DNA of 9,139 nucleotides from JADJNW01 sp033761835 (GTDB taxonomy: Bacteria; Bacteroidota; Bacteroidia; Chitinophagales; Saprospiraceae): NCBI GenBank assembly GCA_033761835.1, contig JANRME010000277.1:1-9139 (forward strand). The letters run 5' to 3'. The number at the start of each line of letters is the position of its first letter. Within the stretch, counting starts at the first letter, position 1. Shown here piece after piece: positions 1-6,848 of this stretch. The position numbers were made by a program, and so were the translations under genes. The notes under the pieces were generated by a model, which was not told where the DNA came from, did no database searches, and saw nothing but the letters and a program-made list of their open reading frames with translations.

Positions 1-1070
1 TTTCTCGACATTTCCGACGCAGATTTTCCTTCTTCATGAATCAATGGCCGCAACCCGGCCCAACTGGATTCTACATCTTCCGTCGCCAGTTTTACATCAG
101 GGAACATATTATTTACAGCATTTAAAATATATTCCACATCATCTTGCGTTATGATTATATTATTTAAATCTTCATGATAAGGCGTATCGGTCGTACCCAG
201 ATAAGTAGCGCGGTGGCGCGGGATAGCAAACATCATCCGACCATCTGGCACATCAAAATATACCGAATGTTTTAATGGGAGTTTATCATATGGAACAACC
301 AAATGCACCCCTTTTGAATGGAATAAATGCTTGCCTTTAAGGGATTTATCTTTTTTTCGAAGCTCATCTACCCAGGGGCCGGCAGCATTGATCACATAAT
401 TTGCTTTTATGTCAAAAATCTCATTTGATAATAAATCTTTACATTGCACCCCTGCAATAAGTCCATCTTTATAAATAAAATCTTCCGTTTTTACATAATT
501 GATACATAAAGCATCATATTGCGAAGCAGTTTTAATAATTTCAATCGTCAAGCGTGCATCGTCGGTGCGATATTCAGCGTACAAACCACTTCCTTTTAGA
601 ATGTCCTTTCGCAAAAGTGGCTCCTCTGCTAAAGTGGCCTCGCGGCCCAGCATTCGTCGCTTGTCCTCATGCTCTACCTCCGCCAGAAAATCATACACCA
701 TCAATCCAATAGATGTAGTAAATTTACTATACGAACCGCCTTCAGTAAGAGGCAATAACATCTTTTCTGCTGTGACCAAGTGAGGCGCAAGGCGATGCAC
801 TACCGCTCGTTCGCGCCCAACTTCGCGCACCAATCCTATTTCAAACTGCTTGAGATAACGCAAGCCGCCGTGAATCAATTTTGTTGATTTACTGCTTGTG
901 CCCGATGCAAAATCGTGCATTTCTACCAATGCTACTTTCATACCCCGCGAGGCTGCATCCAAAGCGATGCCAGCGCCAGTAATGCCTCCACCGATAATAG
1001 CCAGATCAAATTGATCCAACTTTAACTTATTAATTAACTCAGGACGATTTTGCGCAGATAAAACATTCAC
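1..1070 (-). CDS. glpD: FAD-dependent glycerol-3-phosphate dehydrogenase, C-terminus cut off by window edge
   Basis: This enzyme oxidises sn-glycerol-3-phosphate to dihydroxyacetone phosphate at the inner face of the cytoplasmic membrane and passes electrons through FAD to the quinone pool. I translated it by hand from the minus strand; 356 complete codons are visible. The N-terminal dinucleotide-binding motif GGGITGAG is at about residues 27-34. It is followed by the GlpD hallmark SSKSTKLIHGGLRYL (59-73), NAAGPWVD (228-235), GTTDT (292-296) and SWAGLRPL (336-343). The family is usually 500-550 residues, so roughly the last 150-200 residues, including the C-terminal helical domain, lie beyond base 1. 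The start is inferred as GTG at 1068-1070, because an in-frame TAA sits three codons upstream (1077-1079) and no ATG precedes the FAD motif. No Shine-Dalgarno sequence is seen. It lies 94 bp downstream of the amidohydrolase gene on the same strand. The family assignment is firm; the exact start is less so. Confidence 0.93.
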   Translation of the reverse strand, partial: MNVLSAQNRPELINKLKLDQFDLAIIGGGITGAGIALDAASRGMKVALVEMHDFASGTSSKSTKLIHGGLRYLKQFEIGLVREVGRERAVVHRLAPHLVTAEKMLLPLTEGGSYSKFTTSIGLMVYDFLAEVEHEDKRRMLGREATLAEEPLLRKDILKGSGLYAEYRTDDARLTIEIIKTASQYDALCINYVKTEDFIYKDGLIAGVQCKDLLSNEIFDIKANYVINAAGPWVDELRKKDKSLKGKHLFHSKGVHLVVPYDKLPLKHSVYFDVPDGRMMFAIPRHRATYLGTTDTPYHEDLNNIIITQDDVEYILNAVNNMFPDVKLATEDVESSWAGLRPLIHEEGKSASEMSR

Positions 1071-1164
1071 AATGAGTTATTATGTATTCAATAAATAACC
1101 AATATGATATTTGTCGTAAATAAATCCGATAATGATATCAAATTCCAATAACCGACACCGAATT
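1071..1164. other. AT-rich spacer between amidohydrolase and glpD
   Basis: This 94-bp spacer separates two co-oriented minus-strand genes. It contains a 7-bp direct repeat ATGATAT (1104-1110 and 1132-1138, plus-strand reading). I see no strong stem-loop followed by a T-run and no good match to the Bacteroidota TAnnTTTG promoter element, so it is unclear whether glpD has its own promoter or is read through from upstream. Confidence 0.4.
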
Positions 1165-4100
1165 TTATCTTCCACACACACATTTTGGTTGCATCAGGCT
1201 TCCGGTTTCTGCATCCATCGGGAACATATTGCCACTGCCTTCTTCTTCAAAATAAAATGGCAAGCGCTTTTTATTATAATTCCCAATTTCATTCATGGTG
1301 GCGGCATCATACAAGCGGCCGTTGAGCATCGTATAACGAATAAATTCAGTATTGCGAATATCTTGCAAAGGGTTTTGATCTAATACAATCAAATCTGCCA
1401 GCTTGCCTACTTTTAAAGAGCCAATCTGCTTTTCCATTCCTAAAGTTCTGGCGCCATTAATAGTTGCGCATTTCAAAGCCTGAAGATTGCTCATACCACC
1501 TTGTTGCAGCATCCAAAGCTCCCAATGAGCACCCAATCCTTGTAGCTGCCCATGCGCGCCGACATTAATGCCCACCCCTGTATCATTTAATTTTTTGAGC
1601 GATTGAGACGTCAAAATATGTCCATTCGTATATTCTTCGTCAGGAATCATCGTGCGATGCCGTGCCCGACTATCAATCACCGCTCTCGGTGTGAAAGTTA
1701 ATAAACGCTCTTTTTCCCAAACATTGGTTTTTTGATACCAATAATATTCACCGCTTACGCTGCCATAGTTGACAATAAGCGTAGGCGTATTGGCGGTTTT
1801 CGTTTGCGACCAAAATTTAATTACATCATCATATAATGGAACGACCGGAATATTATGTTCGATCGTAGTATGCCCATCGGCTACCATACTCAAATTATGA
1901 TAAAAAAACGAGCCACCTTCAGGAACGACCAAAATGCCCAATTCTCTTGCTGCCTGAATCACTTGCTGGCGTTGCTCTCGACGAGGCTGGTTATAACTTT
2001 TCACCGAAAATGCGCCGTAAGCTTTAGTACGACGAATCGCCGAACGCGCATCGTCCAAACTATTAATCACTGCTTTGAAATCGCCCTCTGCACCGTAAAG
2101 AATTGTTCCGGTAGAAAAAAGCCGAGGACCAACTGTATTGCCCGCTTTGATCAATTCAGCTGCTGCGAAAACCATTTCGGTATTGGTGGAAGGGTCGTGC
2201 GCGGTGGTGACGCCATAAGCGAGATTGGCAAAATAATGCCATTGCTGCTGAGGACTTAATCCATAGCGAAAATTACCAATATGTGCGTGGGCATCAACGA
2301 TACCGGGCATAATTGTTTTGCCAGTGCAATCAATAATCTTAGCATTCGCCGGAATTTTTACTCGATTTGATGGGCCAACTTGTTGAATGAGATTGCCTTC
2401 TACGATAATCGTGCCTTTTTCAATCACTTCATTCCCTTCCATTGTAATGATTCTCGCATTACGGAAAGCAATAATACCTTCAGGTTTATCGGTTTTTAAT
2501 TTCAAACCAATTTTCAAACCCATCGTGTCAATTGGCGGAATCGTGTCGGGTGCACCTTCCAGGAATTTAAAGCGCTGCGATAATTCCTCTGCAAAATATT
2601 CATCACCCAATGTCCAATAAATTTTTTTGCTGTCAGCCGACCAATGCAAATTGATACCTGCATCGCGTGCGACTTGAGCCACAGGAATAGCTTTGGTATT
2701 CGCACTCAATCCAACGGCCTGCCCTGGCAATGGCATCGGCGCTATATACACTTTGAATAATTCGGTGAAAGCAACCCATTTATTATCAGGGCTTGGCGCA
2801 AAATTAGTTGTGTATTGTGAAGTGAAATAAGTCTTTACATCGGTGCCATCGAGTTTATAACTATTCAAACGCTTGGTTTGACCGCTAAGTGTAACAAAAA
2901 TGCGCTTTCCATCAGCGCTGAATCCAGGATTGCTACCTTGAGGCGTTACCAATATTGCTGTCCCGCCATTAGCGGGCATTGTGTAAATACCTGGTTCAAC
3001 GCAATACGTAAATCCCTGATGATCATTACCGTTTTCCTTTTGATAGACAATCATTTTGCCATCAGGCGAAAAGGAAGGAGTCCGATAAATGCCTTTTTCG
3101 GCGGCCAATTTAGTGGATTGCCCCGTCGCCAAATTCATTTTGCGAATCGCGCCTCTTTCTACATCGTTCCAGGTGACGTATAATATTTCTTTGCCATCCG
3201 AGGAAAAACTGGGTTCAAATTCAAAATCTTTATCATTTGTCAAACGAGCAGGCGTCCCATTGGGCAAATCCTTTTTCCAAAGATAACCTACGGCATTAAA
3301 AACCAGGGTTTTACCATCAGGAGAGGTCTTCGCATGGCGAATCACATTTACATTAAATTCATCTTCAAAGGCTTGATTTTCAAAACGAACCGTTTCCTGG
3401 AAGCGATGCTTGGCATTCACCGTAAATGGAATTTGCGCTGCTTTTTTAGAAGCAATATCTACGCGCCAGATTTTTCCTTGCGCCCAAATCACGATGCTTT
3501 TGTCATCAGGCATCCAATCAAAACCAGTGTAAGAACCAAAAATAGTCCAAGCTTCCTGCTGATCTTTACTCAAATCTTCAAAAATCGAAAAGTGTTCGCC
3601 GGTTTCTAAATCATAAGTAAACAGAACTGATTTCGTGCGTACACGACGTACATATGCAAGTTTTTTATCATCATTGGAAATCTGCGGCCGCACAGCACCG
3701 CCCGTGCCGGAAATAATCGTTTCGATTCTACCTTCTTGAAAATCATAGCGTTGTATCGCAAAAATCTGGCTATTCGGGTCCTTATTATACTGAAAAAAAC
3801 CGCCGGGATAAACATCCTCGCTGAAATACAGATACCGACCATCCGCCGAAACCGAAGGTTCGTTCACGTCCTGCTGGTCGTTTTTGCGTTTGGTTAATTG
3901 AATGCCTTCGCCACCGCTGGTATGGTACATCCACATTTCGCCTGCGCCAAGTGAGCGCGAGGAAGTAAAGTGTTTTCGTGCGATAAAGTACTGACCATCA
4001 GGCATCCAGCTTGGATTATTGAGTAAACGAAAGCTTTCGGTTGTAATTTGTTTGGCATCCGAGCCATCCGCATTCATCCACCATATATTATCGCCGCCTC

Positions 4101-4422
4101 CGGCATCGCTGGTGAATAGAATCTTTTTACCATCGGGACTAAAACGCGGCTGCACTTCCCACGCCAATCCTGTGCGCAAAGGCTTCGCCGTGCCACCACT
4201 AATAGGCATCGTATAAATATCTCCAAGCAAATCGAATGCAATACTTTGCCCGTCAGGACTGATGTCGAGATTCATCCAGCTACCTTCGCTCACGCTAAAT
4301 TCTACTTCTTTGAAATTGCCGGGTGGATTATTAACGTCCCATTTTTTATCATCTTTTTTTTGAGCCATCAAGCTCGTCACCACCAATATTATGATAATGG
4401 TTAAGGCATTTTTAATCATCAT
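1165..4422 (-). CDS. Exported TolB/PD40 beta-propeller plus amidohydrolase protein
   Basis: This 1085-residue protein joins a beta-propeller to a metal-dependent amidohydrolase and is probably exported. Residues 1-20 form a signal peptide: Met-Met-Ile-Lys-Asn, then a hydrophobic core, ending SLMA before QKKDDKK. There is no lipobox cysteine. Residues about 55-605 carry around a dozen PD40/TolB-type repeats of the form SPDGK-x-hydrophobic (first SPDGQSIAF near 55, last SADSKKIYW at 595). The amidohydrolase domain runs from about 650 to 1040, with strand-1 motif DAHAHIG (H712, H714), a candidate carboxylated lysine K808 (SVKSY), DGHTTIEHNIP (H851, H856) and GAHGQLQGLGAHWE (H957, H966). It ends with the typical LKVGKLADLIVLD strand. 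Substrate is unknown; members are annotated only as amidohydrolase or TolB-like proteins. The C-terminus is a short acidic, Met-containing tail ending C-V-C-G-R, with no recognisable type IX sorting domain. The start has two consecutive ATGs (4422 and 4419). The neighbours give no clear clue to the substrate. Confidence 0.9.
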   Translation of the reverse strand: MMIKNALTIIIILVVTSLMAQKKDDKKWDVNNPPGNFKEVEFSVSEGSWMNLDISPDGQSIAFDLLGDIYTMPISGGTAKPLRTGLAWEVQPRFSPDGKKILFTSDAGGGDNIWWMNADGSDAKQITTESFRLLNNPSWMPDGQYFIARKHFTSSRSLGAGEMWMYHTSGGEGIQLTKRKNDQQDVNEPSVSADGRYLYFSEDVYPGGFFQYNKDPNSQIFAIQRYDFQEGRIETIISGTGGAVRPQISNDDKKLAYVRRVRTKSVLFTYDLETGEHFSIFEDLSKDQQEAWTIFGSYTGFDWMPDDKSIVIWAQGKIWRVDIASKKAAQIPFTVNAKHRFQETVRFENQAFEDEFNVNVIRHAKTSPDGKTLVFNAVGYLWKKDLPNGTPARLTNDKDFEFEPSFSSDGKEILYVTWNDVERGAIRKMNLATGQSTKLAAEKGIYRTPSFSPDGKMIVYQKENGNDHQGFTYCVEPGIYTMPANGGTAILVTPQGSNPGFSADGKRIFVTLSGQTKRLNSYKLDGTDVKTYFTSQYTTNFAPSPDNKWVAFTELFKVYIAPMPLPGQAVGLSANTKAIPVAQVARDAGINLHWSADSKKIYWTLGDEYFAEELSQRFKFLEGAPDTIPPIDTMGLKIGLKLKTDKPEGIIAFRNARIITMEGNEVIEKGTIIVEGNLIQQVGPSNRVKIPANAKIIDCTGKTIMPGIVDAHAHIGNFRYGLSPQQQWHYFANLAYGVTTAHDPSTNTEMVFAAAELIKAGNTVGPRLFSTGTILYGAEGDFKAVINSLDDARSAIRRTKAYGAFSVKSYNQPRREQRQQVIQAARELGILVVPEGGSFFYHNLSMVADGHTTIEHNIPVVPLYDDVIKFWSQTKTANTPTLIVNYGSVSGEYYWYQKTNVWEKERLLTFTPRAVIDSRARHRTMIPDEEYTNGHILTSQSLKKLNDTGVGINVGAHGQLQGLGAHWELWMLQQGGMSNLQALKCATINGARTLGMEKQIGSLKVGKLADLIVLDQNPLQDIRNTEFIRYTMLNGRLYDAATMNEIGNYNKKRLPFYFEEEGSGNMFPMDAETGSLMQPKCVCGR

Positions 4423-4483
4423 ATAATTTCCAATTTTATTATGTCAATAAGGAATAATCTTAGTACAAGCGCACGAAATATAG
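4423..4483. other. Short spacer upstream of the amidohydrolase
   Basis: This 61-bp AT-rich gap lies between the end of the glycosyltransferase gene and the amidohydrolase start. Read on the minus strand it contains TATATTTC just after the glycosyltransferase stop, one base off the Bacteroidota -7 element TAnnTTTG, but no TTG at a suitable distance upstream. No terminator hairpin is evident. Transcription of the amidohydrolase may be by read-through or from a weak local promoter. Confidence 0.3.
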
Positions 4484-5377
4484 TTACTTTTTTTTCATTT
4501 CTTGAATAAGCAAACTCAATTTATACAAATCAAAAAGCTTCAAACTTGGATTTCCGGATTTTAAATTCCATTGAATAAAAGGTAAAATCAATTGTAAAAT
4601 AAAGTAGACAAATCCCGTTAAATACCATTTCTGTAAATATTTCCAGGTTTTTATTAATGTAGTATCTAAATCAGGATGTTCTTTTACTAATTCTGCCAGG
4701 TTTTGAATACCTTGCTGCGTTTTCTCTAAAAAAATATTTACTTCTTCCAAGCCAATGTGTTCCAATGGATTATCAAGATGTAAAATCTTTATATTATGCT
4801 TTTGTAATTCCAAGCCAAAGAGTGTGTCTTCATGTCCATATTTAGTTAAACGTTCATCAAATTTAATAGAATCGAATATTGACTTGGGAATCAAGAAGTT
4901 ATTGGTCATAAAAGAATGGTAAGGCTGCTTGGCTCGCTCGCTTGCACTTTTTACCTCCCGATGAGTGCCATAGATCCAATGGAAATATAATTCTGGCTGT
5001 TGGGGTGGAGTAGGGGCATAACTTCTACCGCCATAGAGCAGGGTATCATGTCTTAAATATTCTATATAATATTCTATATAATTTGAATTTATAACTTTAG
5101 AATCACAATCCATAAATAAAAGATAAGGGTATTGGGCCTTGGCTGCCAGGGCATTGCGAATGCGGGCGCGTCCGAGATTTTGCTCAAGCTCAAAATAGGT
5201 GATGGGATAATAGGATGATAGGGCGATGTTTCGGTTTATTTGTTTGAAATTTTCTTTAGAACCATCATCAAAACATATAATTTCAAAAGGAATGCCGGCC
5301 TCGGTTAATTTTTGTTGGAGGTCATGAACTAAAGCTCGGATGTCGAAATTATAAACAGGAATGAGGACGGAAAGCAT
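4484..5377 (-). CDS. Family 2 glycosyltransferase
   Basis: This 297-residue protein is an inverting GT-A fold glycosyltransferase that would transfer a sugar from a nucleotide-sugar donor. It opens with MLSVLIPVYN (1-10), the usual first strand of GT2 enzymes. Then come the nucleotide-contacting FDDGS (36-40), NLGRARIRNALAA (67-79), the metal-binding DXD motif as DCD (90-92), TNNFLIPK (158-165) and the GHED motif (181-184), which supplies the likely catalytic acidic residues. A hydrophobic stretch at about 251-270 is too short and amphipathic-looking to call a sure transmembrane helix, but suggests membrane association. The tail is EMKKK. Acceptor and donor are unknown. It lies 61 bp downstream of the acetyltransferase gene and may be co-transcribed with it, suggesting glycan decoration. 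Residues 101-108 contain a short IEYY/IEYL repeat encoded by a perfect 12-bp tandem duplication. Parts of the gene are noticeably AT-rich. Confidence 0.9.
   Translation of the reverse strand: MLSVLIPVYNFDIRALVHDLQQKLTEAGIPFEIICFDDGSKENFKQINRNIALSSYYPITYFELEQNLGRARIRNALAAKAQYPYLLFMDCDSKVINSNYIEYYIEYLRHDTLLYGGRSYAPTPPQQPELYFHWIYGTHREVKSASERAKQPYHSFMTNNFLIPKSIFDSIKFDERLTKYGHEDTLFGLELQKHNIKILHLDNPLEHIGLEEVNIFLEKTQQGIQNLAELVKEHPDLDTTLIKTWKYLQKWYLTGFVYFILQLILPFIQWNLKSGNPSLKLFDLYKLSLLIQEMKKK
5059..5082. repeat. 12-bp tandem duplication inside the glycosyltransferase gene
   Basis: ATTCTATATAAT occurs twice back to back (5059-5070 and 5071-5082), and the period-12 match extends left to 5056. Because 12 is a multiple of three it stays in frame and encodes the IEYY/IEYL repeat at about residues 101-108 of the glycosyltransferase. 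It is probably a local slippage duplication. Confidence 0.9.
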
Positions 5378-5394
5378 ATTTTATTACCTTTAGC

Positions 5395-5402
5395 CAAAAT
5401 TA
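5395..5402 (-). promoter_or_regulatory. Candidate Bacteroidota -7 promoter element for the glycosyltransferase gene
   Basis: Read on the minus strand this is TAATTTTG, an exact match to the Bacteroidota -7 consensus TAnnTTTG, 17 bp before the glycosyltransferase ATG. That would give a leader of roughly a dozen bases. No TTTG is present about 19-20 bp upstream at the -33 position, and the region is AT-rich enough for a chance match, so the call is tentative. Confidence 0.3.
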
Positions 5403-5438
5403 TTGAATTTTCATCTGAAATTTATTATATTTTTACTT

Positions 5439-6011
5439 TTATAATTCCCTTATTACTTTACAAGGATTCCCGAACGCGAGGACATTATCAGGGATATTCT
5501 TGGTTACTACCGATCCTGCGCCAATGGTTACATTATTGCCAATGTTGACGCCTGGAAAAATAACAGAATTGCCGCCAATCCAGACATTATCTCCTATCTG
5601 AACGGGTTTTGTTGAAGTCAAATAATGCGAATTGATTCCTGCACCGATTATTCTTTCCGATGCTTTTAATGGATGGCTTGCCGTGTAAATTTGTACGTAA
5701 GGTGCAATCAGCGCATTTTTTCCAATGCTGATTTTATTATTATCTAAAAGTATGCAATTGGTATTTATAAAAGTATTATCTCCGATGTAAATATTTTCCC
5801 CATAATCGCAGGAAAAAGGCGCCTCAATCCATACATTACTCCCCTTTTTACCTAAAAGCTCGGATAAAATTTGCTCGCGCTTCAACATTTCGCGGGAATC
5901 AAGATTATTATACTCGCCAAGTAATTTTCTTGCTTTATGATATATTTCAATCAATTCGGGGGCTCTCGAATCATAATAATCGCCGCACAGCATTTTTTCT
6001 TTTTCCGTCAT
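5439..6011 (-). CDS. Sugar O-acetyltransferase, LacA/Maa type left-handed beta-helix
   Basis: This 190-residue enzyme is expected to transfer acetyl from acetyl-CoA to a sugar hydroxyl in the cytoplasm. The N-terminal region matches the maltose/galactoside acetyltransferase cap: MTEKEKMLCGDYYD at the start, then a helix to about residue 54. The rest is a left-handed beta-helix built of hexapeptide repeats such as IYIGDN, ISIGKN, VQIGDN, VWIGGN, VNIGNN and VTIGAG. The catalytic histidine is H113 in YTASHPL, matching H115 of E. coli LacA, and FINTNC (81-86) holds the conserved asparagines. The C-terminal AFGNPCKVIREL is the usual family ending. Length fits (LacA about 203, Maa about 183). The natural acceptor cannot be read from sequence, and many members act on surface or secreted glycans. 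It lies 31 bp downstream of the methyltransferase and 61 bp upstream of the glycosyltransferase on the same strand. Confidence 0.92.
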   Translation of the reverse strand: MTEKEKMLCGDYYDSRAPELIEIYHKARKLLGEYNNLDSREMLKREQILSELLGKKGSNVWIEAPFSCDYGENIYIGDNTFINTNCILLDNNKISIGKNALIAPYVQIYTASHPLKASERIIGAGINSHYLTSTKPVQIGDNVWIGGNSVIFPGVNIGNNVTIGAGSVVTKNIPDNVLAFGNPCKVIREL

Positions 6012-6042
6012 TCCTTTGTTATTCGTTTTAGATTATAATGAA

Positions 6043-6717
6043 TTAAGGTCTTTGTAGTACAAAAATGATTGAAGCGGGCTGCTGCGTACTTGGATGCAGG
6101 GGTTCAATCAAATCCACTAAATTTAGTTTAGCGCTTTTAAATAATCGAATCCAATCGCCCAAAGTACGAAAAAACCAATCGTAAGGTTGTACAAAATCAC
6201 GTTTCATGCCATTCCAACTACCTGGTTGCCAACTACTTTTGTAGTCAATATTTCCAATCACACTCAATGGGTGCAAGGTCTGAATGACGAGATGCCCAGC
6301 TGGCTTTATAATGTTTGGTAAATAAAAAATTAATAAATCGGTTTCCTCTTGATCGATCAACGCAAAATTGATAACAATTAAATCAAATAATTGCCTCGAA
6401 AAAATATCTCCAGCGACAATTTCGAGGTAGGTAGCGGTTAGAAATTTTCCCGCTCCTTTTGCTTTCGCATTTTCTATCAAAACAGGAATGGCATCTACGC
6501 CCGTCACGTCTGCGCCACGCGCTGCTATTGCTCGTGCAAGCCAACCTTCGCCGCAACCGATGTCGAGTACCGTTTTGGGATTTAAATTTGTAAGGGTTTC
6601 GATAATTGCTTGATTTGTAACTAATTTTCGGGATTCAATTTCCTGATGGTCAATGGTTTGAATCCAATTATCGGCATTGGCGTGCCAAGATTCTAAAATG
6701 GTTGTGGACGGATTCAT
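6043..6717 (-). CDS. Class I SAM-dependent methyltransferase
   Basis: This 224-residue protein has a Rossmann-fold SAM-binding domain. Motif I is VLDIGCGEG (50-58). The acidic residue binding the SAM ribose is D75 in VTGVDAIP. AGDIF (102-106) would contact the adenine, FDLIVINFAL (111-120) is the motif II/IV strand, and IIKPAGHLVIQTLHP (136-150) is the post-I region with the usual proline-glycine turn. The C-terminal half has SWNGM (167-171) and YDWFFRTLGDWI (179-190), typical of uncharacterised small-molecule methyltransferases. The substrate is unknown. It lacks the MenG/UbiE signatures, so despite sitting next to mqnE it should not be taken as the demethylmenaquinone methyltransferase. It is transcribed away from mqnE and is the first gene of the minus-strand run, 31 bp upstream of the acetyltransferase. 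Confidence 0.88.
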   Translation of the reverse strand: MNPSTTILESWHANADNWIQTIDHQEIESRKLVTNQAIIETLTNLNPKTVLDIGCGEGWLARAIAARGADVTGVDAIPVLIENAKAKGAGKFLTATYLEIVAGDIFSRQLFDLIVINFALIDQEETDLLIFYLPNIIKPAGHLVIQTLHPLSVIGNIDYKSSWQPGSWNGMKRDFVQPYDWFFRTLGDWIRLFKSAKLNLVDLIEPLHPSTQQPASIIFVLQRP

Positions 6718-6848
6718 TGTGCTATTAGATTTATTTTCTAACCCAAAGTACCGTTAAACGGCTATTTTTGCAAAAAATCGGAATTTTAATTTCTTTCAAA
6801 AAAAACTGAAAGTTCCGAAAGTTTGTTATAAGCTTAGTTCGTAAAGAA
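6718..6848. promoter_or_regulatory. Divergent promoter region between methyltransferase and mqnE
   Basis: This 131-bp AT-rich interval must hold promoters for both directions. On the plus strand TATTTTTG (6763-6770) exactly matches the Bacteroidota -7 consensus TAnnTTTG, leaving a leader of about 70 bases before mqnE, but no -33 TTTG is obvious. On the minus strand TTTTTTG (6771-6777) is followed after 20 bp by TACTTTG (6744-6750), a near-consensus pair lacking one base of the TAnnTTTG spacing. Between the two minus elements is a perfect small palindrome CCGTT-A-AACGG (6751-6761). Further right, GAAAGTT is repeated directly (6808-6814 and 6817-6823). No riboswitch-like structure was recognised. 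Confidence 0.4.

Noticed and set aside
499..783. Plus-strand open frame of 94 codons
   Set aside because: It lies antisense to glpD, whose translation carries clear family motifs; the plus-strand product has no recognisable features.
1855..2259. Plus-strand open frame of 134 codons, with other antisense frames across 1132-4216
   Set aside because: All overlap the 1085-residue amidohydrolase in antisense. Their translations have biased, non-protein-like composition and no motifs.
4363..4422. Amidohydrolase protein as a lipoprotein
   Set aside because: The signal peptide ends SLMA-QKK with no cysteine at the cleavage site, so an ordinary signal peptidase I site is more likely.
6043..6717. Methyltransferase as MenG/UbiE for the final menaquinone step
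   Set aside because: Adjacency to mqnE is suggestive, but the protein lacks UbiE family signature blocks and is divergently transcribed.
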